Shown here in pieces: positions 10,853-20,110 of a stretch of DNA of 64,000 nt (its first letter is position 1; every line of letters begins with the position of its first letter). Location of the stretch: NCBI GenBank assembly GCA_021292105.1, contig CM037874.1, positions 41,901,809-41,965,808 on the forward strand, given 5' to 3'. Source of the DNA: Anadara kagoshimensis (lineage: Eukaryota > Mollusca > Bivalvia > Arcoida > Arcidae). Under the pieces are notes generated by a model, which saw only the letters and a program-made list of their open reading frames with translations, did no database searches and was not told the DNA's origin. The position numbers and the translations under genes were made by a program.

Positions 10853-11189
10853 TGCGGTAGCTCAGTTGGTAGAGTGCTGGCTCCGTAAGTGGAAGGTCGT
10901 GGGTTCGAACCACGGCCGGGTCTGACCCAAGACTTGAAAGCGGGTAGTGACTGTTCTTTCGCCAAGCACTCGGCATTACGAAATGAAAGTCACGGTTCTT
11001 TCGGATGGGAACTTAAAATAAACGAAGTACCGTGTCACGGTGGGCTTGGCACGCTAAAGAACCCTGCCGTATAATGCCATAAGCGCAACGCACAAGCAAA
11101 ATTCCTGCACCTTCGCCTATAGCTGGCGACGTCTCGATATAAGTGAAATATTCTTGACTGGGATGTTAAACACCATTACTCACTCACCC
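10853..11189 (+). mobile_element. tRNA-derived SINE, near full length
   Basis: The tRNA-like head has an A box (TAGCTCAGTTGGTAGAGTGC) and a B box (GGGTTCGAACC). The body carries GACTGTTCTTTCGCCAAGCA and the conserved CTATAGCTGGCGAC, then TCTCGATATAAGTGAAATAT. The tail TTAAACACCATTACTCACTC ends in ACTC repeats. Its layout resembles V-type molluscan SINEs such as RUDI; the family name is a guess. It is the best copy in the window. Confidence 0.9.
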
Positions 11190-11382
11190 TAACCTATACG
11201 ATGAGATCCGTAAACACGTGCTTCAAACGACTCAAAAAACTGAATGGGGTTTTAATATTGGAACATATATTAATTTTTTCAGGTCTTCAAGTCCGTCAAG
11301 GTATTCATGTTAATCGTTAAGAAAATTCAAATGAGTGCTTATTAACCTTCTCCTTGGTTTGTCTAAAGGAAGAAGTGACCAA

Positions 11383-11860
11383 TCAAAAACAAATATACTG
11401 TTCCATTTACAAATAACAACCTTAAAGCAAAGTAAAAGCTTCGAAAACTGGTAACCCAAACTAACTACTTGAACTTCCTCCGAGGAAGTGATGTCGGGTG
11501 CACCGGAAAGATAAGTACATCCTGTTTAGTTAGTTTCAACGGCCACGTGTATAATCAAAATTAAGAATGAAAGGAACATTGAACTATGGGACGAGAAATG
11601 CATCAAGAATAGACATTATTTTGAGAGCCTTGATAATCCTACGCCTGCAATATCCCTGTATCAACAATTTATTTGTAAGCAGCTTGCTTCGTTGTATACA
11701 GTTTCCATACTGCGGACAACTTCTACCACAGCGTATTGTTGTAACTGTGAAAAATTACACCATAATCAGCAGAATCGGGTATATTGCTGCAAATTGACAA
11801 TAGAGAGATAGAAGTCATCATGTTTGTTATACAACTCCAGCCTTTCGTGGGTGACATTAT
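11383..11860 (+). repeat. Interspersed repeat family R, long copy
   Basis: Begins AATCAAAAACAAATATACTG. Shares with the copy at 31334 the phrases GAAAGGAACATTGAACTATG, CAGCTTGCTTCGTTGTA and CCTTTCGTGGG near the 3' end. About 480 bases. No ORF conserved between copies. Confidence 0.75.
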
Positions 11861-12004
11861 TTTTTACCTGCAAAAATAAATATCAGTTTGACATTTTGCT
11901 AAAGCGAAGAATTAAACAGCGTATGGGAGATAAATCTTACTACAAAAAACAACTTTTTGCACCGACGGGCTTTGGATTAATTTTCCATATCTCCAATAGA
12001 GAAA

Positions 12005-12246
12005 ATATCAGTTGGTAGAGTGTTCGCTCTGTAAATTGGAGGTCGTGGGTTCGAATCCCGTCCGGATCTGATTCAAGAGTGACTGTTCTTTCGCCATGCA
12101 CTCGAAATTACGAAATGGAAGTCACGGTTCTTTCGGAGGTAGAAGCCCGCTTGGCACGATAAATTAAGAACCTTGCTGTATAATATCATCACATTAGTTA
12201 TCAGTGAAATATTCTTGACAGGAACGTTAAACACCATTACTCAACT
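12005..12246 (+). mobile_element. tRNA-derived SINE, internally deleted copy
   Basis: CAGTTGGTAGAGTGTTCGCT and GGGTTCGAATCCCG mark the A and B boxes. The body is shorter than in the 10853 copy, and the end retains GTTAAACACCATTACTCA. Confidence 0.85.
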
Positions 12247-12330
12247 CTAGAAATATTTTATTTATAAAACTTAAAACCGTACTATTAATTATGGTGGCGA
12301 TATTTATTTTTTTTAAATTTGTGAATGCGA

Positions 12331-12552
12331 TCCCTGGCCGGGTATTGACTGTTCTTTCGCTAAGCAATCGGCATTACAAAAATAAAAGTAACCGTTCTTC
12401 GGATGGGAATTTTATATAAACAAAGTCCTGTGTCGTGGTGGAATGCCAACGGCGCAACGCACAGGCAAAATTTCTGCATCTTCGCCTTCAGTTGGCGAAG
12501 TCTCGATATAAGTGAAATATTCTTGACAGGGACGTTAAAAACAATTACTTAA
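12331..12552 (+). mobile_element. 5'-truncated SINE copy
   Basis: Starts within the B-box region (CCCTGGCCGGGTATTGACTG). It continues through CTTCAGTTGGCGAAGTCTCG to GACGTTAAAAACAATTACTT. The tRNA head is mostly missing. Confidence 0.8.
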
Positions 12553-13689
12553 TTCGACTCATGATCAACTCCTTCAAATTACGAAAAAAAACCCGTCTCG
12601 TCGTGAATATAAATGTAGGTGCGACGTAAAACAACATTCAGCCAAACCAACCAATCAATGATACGATATCTGGTATATTGTATTACGTAGATTATTTAAG
12701 ATTTTCACCTATAAGATACCTGTCGACTTTCAAAAACATGTTCAGACATATTGTGTAGCTGTCGTAAATAAATGATTGCACATACCTACAAAAAAAACGT
12801 TAGTTGTACAATACAATAGCATTGGCACTTCTATATTTAAGTTATAGATTATACAATAACAGTGTATTGAAAATTTTACGCTAGAATTATGATTTATGTT
12901 CGGAAAGAGGCACAAAAAAGGGAAAACGTTTTGTTTGAAAATCAATAAATCCTAATTAAAATTTACGTTACTTGTGTTAATTAAAAGTAAAAAGACATGC
13001 ATGTATTAACACGCTTTAATCAAAACTAATATAAATTTGTAAACATCAAGAATAAGATTAGCTATAAACATGATAACGTGACATGGTTTTTATTTCCCCC
13101 TATATAAGCCCCGATTTATGACGTTTAACCCGGGTAAATGTCTCCGTTATAAATTCCATATCTCGGGTAAGTTATTTACAACTAAATAATTTTCCGTTTC
13201 CTCTTTTTGTAGAAGTTTTGTTCATATAATTACATTAATGATGTGATGTTTATATATTGGTGGTTATTATAACGAATTCAGTTTTGTTGTTAAAATCGAT
13301 TTTTAAAACATTCGATTGATCTGGGTAATGGAAGATCAATTTCCGCCATAATGAACTTTCAAAGGTAAACGATATTAATGTTTTCTATTTGACGTTTTTC
13401 CCAGCATTATAAATTTTATGAAAATATTACACTTTTCCTTCCTAAAGGGAAAGTGTTAATTACATGATATAAGTTTATGGAAACATTCTTTTGGATTATA
13501 TGGAATAACATACTCTGACACTGGGAGTAATCGCGGACATGTTTATTTGTTTCAATCTTGCCATGGTAATAAAATATCAAATCCATAAACAAAATTCAAC
13601 AAGAAAATTGGTAGTTCAGTTACAAAAACCTAGCGTAACACAAATGTATATATATCCAAGTAAGGCATTATAGGTGCAATCATTTCCAG

Positions 13690-13690
<1 letters not shown>
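12553..13690. other. Intergenic, nothing recognised
   Basis: AT-rich DNA with only short chance frames. No exon, RNA gene or clear repeat was seen. Confidence 0.4.
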
Positions 13691-13738
<48 letters not shown>

Positions 13739-13750
13739 GATGATGATGGT
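13691..13750. repeat. GA microsatellite followed by GAT triplets
   Basis: About 21 GA units followed by five GAT units. Confidence 0.95.
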
Positions 13751-14084
13751 GGTGGGGGCGATGAAGCTTAACTATTTTGAGTCGTGGTCCAGCTCACTTT
13801 TGAAGGGAAGTTGCAGTAGCAATACATGATAAAAACCTTTTTTAAAAACTTCGGGGGTCGCGACAAATTTCTGGGGCTCATGTGCTAATGGGCCCCTGTG
13901 CTAATGGGCCCCTGTTAATCTCAATCCCGTTAAAACTTGAGTTGAGTTAAACAACGACATCCCTGGTACTATTTTCTGGAAATCTACACTGATTACTGAC
14001 CATAGTTTTAATATATATAAATGTCATCTTTTTGCTGCTGAAAATATTAGCTACTATAGAAAAGAAATGTAACAACATTTAACC

Positions 14085-14560
14085 AAGGACCAGGTACTAT
14101 AAGGGGGTAAAATGGCTCATGTTGCAGGAATTTGATCTTTTGCAAATTAATACATACACATATGAGGTATTTATAAATGATGATGATTTACCCGTCAGAC
14201 CTTTACAATGACCTTATATATGGGGTCAAAGGTCACAGGGGTAAACCTGGTTTTTCATGTAGTTATCATTATAATTTGGTACTTTTTAGCAGTTCTTGCA
14301 ACAATTTTACCACTTTTATCGTAATTATGAGTTGGTAACATGCCATACAATACATATTTGTTGTTTGTTTAAAAAAAATGATTTTAATGCATATTTCTCG
14401 GGGATTTTTTAAGGAAAATTGACAATTTTGGCTGTAAAATTGAGGGGCCATTTGTTTTTTATAAAATCGACTTCCCATATAAATAGATATATTATTTAGA
14501 AATTACAGACTGATTATGCAGATCAATTTTCAAAAGAAAAAAATATTGATTACCAGCAAA
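14085..14560 (+). repeat. Left terminal inverted repeat of the transposon
   Basis: Reverse complement of 19040-19515. A 69-codon minus frame at 14269-14478 reappears identically at 19122-19331 on the plus strand, showing no differences in that stretch. Identity stops after ATTACCAGCAAA. Confidence 0.95.
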
Positions 14561-15710
14561 ATAAAGAAGGAATGCCAAATGTAACAAGGGAGATAACTCG
14601 GTAAAAGCAATATTACCCTTGTATTGGGTGATAATATACCAAAATGACCATTAATATTTTGTTACAAATAACTTATTTCATAAACGTAGATGTATTGCTC
14701 TTGTTTAAAGTTATTTATCACAAATACTTGGTAGGATTTTTGCATATTAGATACATTTTATTATGGAATTTTATTTTTTTTGACGACAACAACACCATGA
14801 AAAATGCGAAATAAAATTAAATTTGTTGAAAGTATTAGTATAAAACGAATATAAAAACTAACATACATATTTACATTCAAATATTTAAAAAAAAATTAAA
14901 TATATATAAAAATATTTTTACAATACTCCTGAATTTGGACTTATATTTATTGAAAATTGCATATTTCTTATTATTTTGCTTGATTTGAACATGGCTTCAT
15001 TTATTAAACAACAAAAAACAACTTTAAGTCTCTATAGAAATTCAATTCATAACTACCAAGAGAAAAATTTAGATGTTTAACGAATGAAGCGACAGTTAAA
15101 TTGTCAATAGTATTTCGGTGATCGATCATTTCATACAGGGGAGATAACTCTAGATAGAATCATTTTATTGTGTTTGAATAAAACTAATATATTTACAACA
15201 ATACCAGTTGATATAATGTGTTAATTTTGTCTTAAAATATCAGAATTATTGATTATTAAATATTTCTGTAAAACTCTAACTTGCAGGTGTTCGACCTCTG
15301 TGAAATAAACATTTCCTTTGACACTTTTTGACAGGATGACACTTCCATGAAATATACATCCAGTATAAAATTAAAATAAAATCAATAATGGAAACATTTG
15401 TTTAGCATCTTTATCTTAACAGTTTAAAATGGTTTTTAAAAATTAACTTCATTTAGTCGTTTTTCTTTAATAAATCTATAAAAAATACCACTTTGACAAA
15501 ATGTAAAATTAATATACATAACAAAAATACAGTCTAAAGTTTTAGAAAAAAATCTTAAAATTTACTAATACTTTTGCAAGTACGGATCACCATTCAAATT
15601 GTAAATAAGTGTCTGACATTTTTGACATATGCCAATAAAATATCTTTCACATGTATATTGCAATATTTTGATATAAAAGACAGGTTCTGATAATTTTAAT
15701 CATTTCCAAA
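14561..15710. other. Transposon 5' non-coding region with candidate promoter
   Basis: AT-rich, no ORF. TATAAAA at 15672-15678 lies 33 bases before the ORF1 ATG and could be a TATA box with a very short leader. GGGAGATAACTC-type phrases occur at about 14590 and 15140. Confidence 0.5.
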
Positions 15711-16280
15711 ATGCCTACGTTTGGTTACACATGTTGTTGTTGTAAAAAAAGAATTCAAAAAGCAAAGCTTAGAAAAGTTAATTTGAATAGTGTTGAATTG
15801 TGTAATTTTTTTCGACAGAATGTGAAAAGAGACTTAACAGACAATGATTATCTTTGTAATAAGTGTCTCAACAGATATTATTTTGCTAAAAGAACTAACA
15901 GTACATGTGGTGCCTCATCTTGTGAACAAGAAAACCGAGATGGACCATCAACTTCAAAAATTCCAAATAAGAGTCCATGTAACATAAAACTGCCTATATT
16001 AGGTAAAGGTGGCAATAACTTAAAATGTATATTTTGTAACAAAAGAAATAGAAAACTTGTATCGGTTCCAGACAATATCAAAACCGATATATTCATTGAA
16101 AAGGGAATTTTACTGTCAAAACGTTCAAGGTGCTGCAAGATTCATCTGAAAGGGAACAAATTGAAAAGTGAGATATATGATAACATTGAAGCAAGTTCAG
16201 AAAAAACATACATAAACAGAACTGGTTTGTATAACATTTTGGAAAATGTAAGGTCTGTTGCTAACAAATCCAAACTTTAG
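15711..16280 (+). CDS. Transposon ORF1: cysteine-rich putative DNA-binding protein, 189 aa
   Basis: Starts at ATG 15711 and ends at TAG 16278-16280. Two zinc-binding-like modules are visible. The first pairs Cys8-Cys11 with Cys49-x2-Cys52 (YLCNKC). The second pairs Cys106-x2-Cys109 (CIFC) with Cys141/142 and His145 (RCCKIHL). A Ser/Pro-rich linker (about 66-100) separates them. Such modules precede DDE domains in related animal elements and probably bind the TIRs; this is an inference. ORF1 overlaps ORF2 in the +1 frame, and the stop context CTT TAG T suggests either a frameshift-fused product or a one-base mutation of a single 680-residue gene. Not a known host gene. Confidence 0.8.
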   Translation: MPTFGYTCCCCKKRIQKAKLRKVNLNSVELCNFFRQNVKRDLTDNDYLCNKCLNRYYFAKRTNSTCGASSCEQENRDGPSTSKIPNKSPCNIKLPILGKGGNNLKCIFCNKRNRKLVSVPDNIKTDIFIEKGILLSKRSRCCKIHLKGNKLKSEIYDNIEASSEKTYINRTGLYNILENVRSVANKSKL

Positions 16281-17760
16281 TACTGACAGTGAACTTGCTG
16301 ATGAGGATTATGTTTCATTAACTGGTTTAAATATAGAACAATTTGATGACTTGTGTTCAAATGTATCATCTTTAAGGGATACTTCTGTTCGATCCAAACG
16401 GACAGCTCTAGCCATATTCTTAACTAAATTAAGAACAGGTTTGTCTAATCGCATTCTTAAAGTGTTGTTTGGCGTAAACTGTCGATTTAGTATTCAGAGA
16501 GCTGTAAATAGTGCCCGTTCTGCCTTAATGACAGATTTTGTGCCTAATAACATTGGATTCGATCACATAACTAGGGATGATGTTATTCAACAACATACCA
16601 GACCCCTAGCAAAACATTTATTTTCTCCAGATTCTCACAATGTAATCTTAGTTCTTGATGGAACCTATATTTATATCCAAAAAAGTAGTAATTATGCTTT
16701 TCAGAGACGTTCCTTCAGCATGCATAAGAATCGCCCTCTGGTAAAGCCTATGATGATAGTAAGTTCGACAGGATATATAGTGAGTGTGCTAGGGCCATAT
16801 TATGCCGATGGTAAAAATAACGATGCCAGGATTACTAAACACATGTTTGTCAATAATTCAGAATCTATAAACAATTGGATAAAACCTGATGATATTTTAA
16901 TTGTTGATAGAGGATTTAGAGACAGTATTGAGTTTTTAAACAACTTAGGGATTCAATCAGAAATGCCGTTCTTTTTACCCAAAAAGCAAAAACAACATAG
17001 CACTACTGAAGCAAATACTTCGCGATTAGTGACCTCAATTCGATGGGTGGTAGAATCCGCAAATGGCCGAATAAAGCAATGGAAATCACTGGACAATGTT
17101 GTTCCAAATTCTCAAATTCCTTTTATTGGTGCGAACGTTAAAATTGTTTGTGCTATTTGTAATAAATATCGAAGTGATTTAATTACAAAATCCTCAACAT
17201 TTGAAGAAGCTCTAGCATTGAAAATGTTACAATTGTCCCAATCTCCAAACAGACTACAGGAAAGAATTGAAACTAACAATTTAATTCGAAAATACTCTAA
17301 ATGGATTCCATTAACTGAAACATCAGTATGTAATTTTCCAAAAATGACTGAAGGTGAAATAAGAGATTTAACTTTAGGGGTATATCAAATAAAACAAGCA
17401 AAGAATTACACACTTGAACATTCATCCGATAAAGGTCAATATGACATATATTTATCAACTGACACCGAAGACTTATTAAAGGTTAAAATTCAGTCCAGAC
17501 ACACAACATCAAAACAGTATAACGTATTTATAGAATATAATAATGCCGAGGTAAATGGGTGGTTTTGTCAGTGCAAAGCAGGTGCACGTACCGTTGGCAT
17601 GTGTGCACATATTGCCTCTATTGTGTGGTATCTAGCATATGCCAGATACACAAATATATCGTTAAAACGAAATTATGATCAGTTTCTGGAAGATGCTGCA
17701 AATCTCCCAGAGAGTGGTTCTGACGACAGTGAATGTAGTGACTCCAGTAATGTAGATTAA
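16252..17760 (+). CDS. Transposon ORF2: DDE_Tnp_4-type transposase with SWIM zinc finger
   Basis: The frame opens after TAA at 16249-16251 and ends at TAA 17758-17760. There is no ATG near its start (the first candidate is TTG at 16258), so it is probably translated as an extension of ORF1. Counting from 16258 (500 residues): a helix-turn-helix-like stretch at about 48-75 (RTALAIFLTKLRTGLSNRIL); catalytic Asp134 (LVLDGTY), Asp217 (LIVDRGFRD) and Glu266 (RWVVESANGRIKQW); and a SWIM finger with Cys437-x-Cys439 and Cys449-x-His451. An acidic Ser/Asp tail closes the protein. With all three acidic residues present the enzyme could be active in cut-and-paste transposition. The C-terminal SWIM probably helps in DNA or protein binding. 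No stop interrupts ORF2. Confidence 0.9.
   Translation, partial: GLLLTNPNFSTDSELADEDYVSLTGLNIEQFDDLCSNVSSLRDTSVRSKRTALAIFLTKLRTGLSNRILKVLFGVNCRFSIQRAVNSARSALMTDFVPNNIGFDHITRDDVIQQHTRPLAKHLFSPDSHNVILVLDGTYIYIQKSSNYAFQRRSFSMHKNRPLVKPMMIVSSTGYIVSVLGPYYADGKNNDARITKHMFVNNSESINNWIKPDDILIVDRGFRDSIEFLNNLGIQSEMPFFLPKKQKQHSTTEANTSRLVTSIRWVVESANGRIKQWKSLDNVVPNSQIPFIGANVKIVCAICNKYRSDLITKSSTFEEALALKMLQLSQSPNRLQERIETNNLIRKYSKWIPLTETSVCNFPKMTEGEIRDLTLGVYQIKQAKNYTLEHSSDKGQYDIYLSTDTEDLLKVKIQSRHTTSKQYNVFIEYNNAEVNGWFCQCKAGARTVGMCAHIASIVWYLAYARYTNISLKRNYDQFLEDAANLPESGSDDSECSDSSNVD
16272..16283 (+). promoter_or_regulatory. Candidate +1 frameshift site, CTT TAG T
   Basis: ORF1 reads AAA CTT TAG; shifting one base forward at CTT gives TTT AGT ACT and enters ORF2. 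A CTT codon before a stop is the arrangement of the bacterial prfB site (CTT TGA C), and a P-site codon before a slow A-site codon is the general +1 logic. A random one-base loss or gain would look the same. Confidence 0.35.
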
Positions 17761-17830
17761 AGAATTACATGTACACATGTTTGAATTATTTTTCCTTTAT
17801 AGCTATACTTTATGTATTTGTGAGAAATAC

Positions 17831-17984
17831 AATCTATCACCTGTTTTTACCGATACCGGTTGATCTCAGTCTTGGGTGATATGATGTAACATCCCAATCT
17901 TGGCAAAGTCTCGATTGGGAACGGTTACATCACATCAGCCTCGACTGAGATCAACCGGTATCGGTAAAAACAGGTGATAGATTC
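17831..17984. mobile_element. Perfect-ended palindromic MITE inside the transposon
   Basis: The left end from AATCTATCACCTGTTTTTAC is matched over 41 bases, without mismatch, by the reverse complement of the right end. The interior adds a second imperfect stem (CCCAATCTTGG / TCGATTGGGA). It sits 70 bases past the ORF2 stop. Confidence 0.92.
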
Positions 17985-18260
17985 TAGGCCAATTAGTCGC
18001 AGTTGTGAGAAATATTCATATCAGTTTTCAAGATATATTCATATCAGTTTCCAAACTACCATGTACACATTAATAATGCAAATGGAATGAATTTTCTAGT
18101 CATGCAGTTTTATAGTGTTAGCATACTGAACTTCTATGCCACAAAGAGGCAATACAGTATTATTATATAAGTTGTTTTATTCTGTTATAAAGTTAAAGAT
18201 GCAGTAAGTTTATTACACATGTACAGTTGTTTTTAAAGATGATCAATTAACACCTGGCCC

Positions 18261-18332
18261 ATTCCAATGAAACTGGGACGTTAAACACCACTACTCACTC
18301 ACTCACTCACTCACTCACTCATTCCAATGAAA
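18261..18332 (+). mobile_element. 48-bp SINE tail insertion with 12-bp target duplication
   Basis: ATTCCAATGAAA at 18261-18272 is repeated at 18321-18332. Between them lies only CTGGGACGTTAAACACCACT followed by (ACTC)n, the 3' tail of the local SINE family. This is a heavily 5'-truncated insertion made by LINE machinery. Confidence 0.92.
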
Positions 18333-18494
18333 ATATATTATAAAAATCCATATGTTTAACAGTTTTGAAAAAAAGTTTATTGCATCTTTAAGTTATAACA
18401 GATTAATAACATTGAGTTTGCTGTTATAGTATGCACATAGCTGTTTAGCTTTAATAATGTTGCTTATGATCAACAATCCAATTGAGTGAACTGC

Positions 18495-18890
18495 ATTGGT
18501 AGGTCAGTTGTCGTAGAAGTCGTGGATCCGATCCCTGGATTTGTTTCCTGACCGTGTCAAATCTAAGACATTAAAATTGATAGTTGTTACTACCTCCCCA
18601 CTGTTTGGACAAAACAGGTCCTTTGGTTCAAATATTAATAAGTCTTGGTTGAATAGATAATAGAACAAGGCATTCAGATGAGACTTTAAAAACCAGTCTT
18701 GTGTTGCAGCATGTGTGACACAATAAAGATCACTCACTGCATAGTCACAAGTGCTAAGCACGGGTACAATTCCTGTACCTTCACCTATAGCTGGTGATAA
18801 GCATGAGTATAACTTTCTGTAACTTCACCCATGGTTGGCAATGTCTTGATATAAGTGAAATAGTCTTGATTGGACTTTTACACCCTATTA
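18495..18890 (+). mobile_element. Diverged SINE-like copy
   Basis: GGTAGGTCAGTTG and GTGGATCCGATCCCTGG are weak A and B boxes. Later the family signature CACCTATAGCTGGTGATAAG and GTCTTGATATAAGTGAAATA appears, partly duplicated. Inserted in the transposon's 3' region. Confidence 0.7.
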
Positions 18891-19039
18891 AAACCAAATA
18901 AAATATATCTATATAAAGCCAGGCAGAGAAGTAGACCTCATGATCAAAAAAAGAAGCTGGAAGGATGAGTTTAATTAACTCACTCTCAATTACGATTTAT
19001 CACTCCAGTCACATTATTCATTATTTTGAATTATCTATA

Positions 19040-19515
19040 TTTGCTGGTAATCAATATTTTTTTCTTTTGAAAATTGATCTGCATAATCAGTCTGTAATTT
19101 CTAAATAATATATCTATTTATATGGGAAGTCGATTTTATAAAAAACAAATGGCCCCTCAATTTTACAGCCAAAATTGTCAATTTTCCTTAAAAAATCCCC
19201 GAGAAATATGCATTAAAATCATTTTTTTTAAACAAACAACAAATATGTATTGTATGGCATGTTACCAACTCATAATTACGATAAAAGTGGTAAAATTGTT
19301 GCAAGAACTGCTAAAAAGTACCAAATTATAATGATAACTACATGAAAAACCAGGTTTACCCCTGTGACCTTTGACCCCATATATAAGGTCATTGTAAAGG
19401 TCTGACGGGTAAATCATCATCATTTATAAATACCTCATATGTGTATGTATTAATTTGCAAAAGATCAAATTCCTGCAACATGAGCCATTTTACCCCCTTA
19501 TAGTACCTGGTCCTT
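19040..19515 (-). repeat. Right terminal inverted repeat of the transposon
   Basis: Reverse complement of 14085-14560, ending CCTGGTCCTT. The 69-codon plus frame inside (19122-19331) is the mirror of the one in the left TIR and is not a gene. Confidence 0.95.
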
Positions 19516-19869
19516 TATTATAAATCATTAATAATGTTAACGTACTTCAAAATATTTAAAACAAGTTGAACTAGGAAGTTCTAAAAATGTCAAACAATTA
19601 CAATTTAATTGCCACCGTGGTTATTTTTGATGCCATTCTGTAAAAATTAAAGGGGAAATAACTCTGACAAGCAAACACCTCATGATGTCCATGAGCAGCG
19701 GGCACTTGTTTCATAGTGTTCATCTGAATGAAGTCATCCAATAAAAAAAACAAGATTTTATCATGTGATGCACATAAATGGTACACATATACACACTATT
19801 TCATTTCATACACAGTAAAATCTGTCATTTTCATAGTTTTTGTTTTATTATTTTCAGCCACAGATAACT

Positions 19870-20110
19870 ATGGCGATACAGTTAATTTTGTTACTGTGTT
19901 TTATTGGGGCGTCACTACAGTATGACGCGTGTACAGATCCCTCCTACACCTACCAAGGTTACACATTTACTATAGATTACCTCACTAACCAGAAGGTCTG
20001 GTCACATTGTGAGTTTCCTAATCCGAAGTTTGACCACTCAAGATGTGGAATGACCGTTACAACTGGATACCACTTTCTCTGTGATCCGGAATACATGGTT
20101 ACAGCACAAG
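19870..20110 (+). CDS. MOLO1-like gene exon 1 (signal peptide, Cys-rich start)
   Basis: ATG at 19870 in the context AACTATGG; 80 codons plus one base, donor GTAAAC. TTATTTTCAG just before (AG 19856-19857) may be the acceptor of a 5'-UTR intron. If so, transcription starts upstream, within or beyond the transposon. Confidence 0.85.

Larger units (their letters stand above)
14085..19515. mobile_element. DNA transposon with 476-bp TIRs, DDE_Tnp_4/SWIM transposase
   Basis: Both ends carry the same sequence in opposite orientation, starting AAGGACCAGGTACTATAAGG. Left TIR is 14085-14560 and right TIR 19040-19515; coordinate sums stay at 33600 throughout, so there are no net indels. The interior encodes a cysteine-rich ORF1 (15711-16280) and a DDE transposase ORF2 (16252-17760), both on the plus strand. 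A palindromic MITE, a 48-bp SINE fragment and a longer SINE-like copy lie 3' of the ORFs. No convincing target-site duplication is visible (left flank TTTAACC, right TATTATA). The DDE_Tnp_4 type is shared by PIF/Harbinger, ISL2EU and IS4EU-like groups; which applies was not decided. The near-identical TIRs suggest recent movement. Confidence 0.9.

Noticed and set aside
10853..10925. Apparent tRNA gene with A and B boxes
   Set aside because: The ends do not form an acceptor stem and the sequence runs on into a SINE body and ACTC tail found elsewhere in the window.
14269..14478. 69-codon frame identical to one at 19122-19331
   Set aside because: The identity arises because both lie in the inverted terminal repeats; subterminal non-coding DNA.
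15878..16138. 86-codon minus frame inside transposon ORF1
   Set aside because: Shadow of ORF1; the plus frame carries the cysteine motifs and leads into the transposase.
16248..16280. Possible 33-base intron (GTAAGG...TTTAG) joining ORF1 and ORF2
   Set aside because: Removing it leads straight to TAC TGA, a stop, and does not enter the ORF2 frame.
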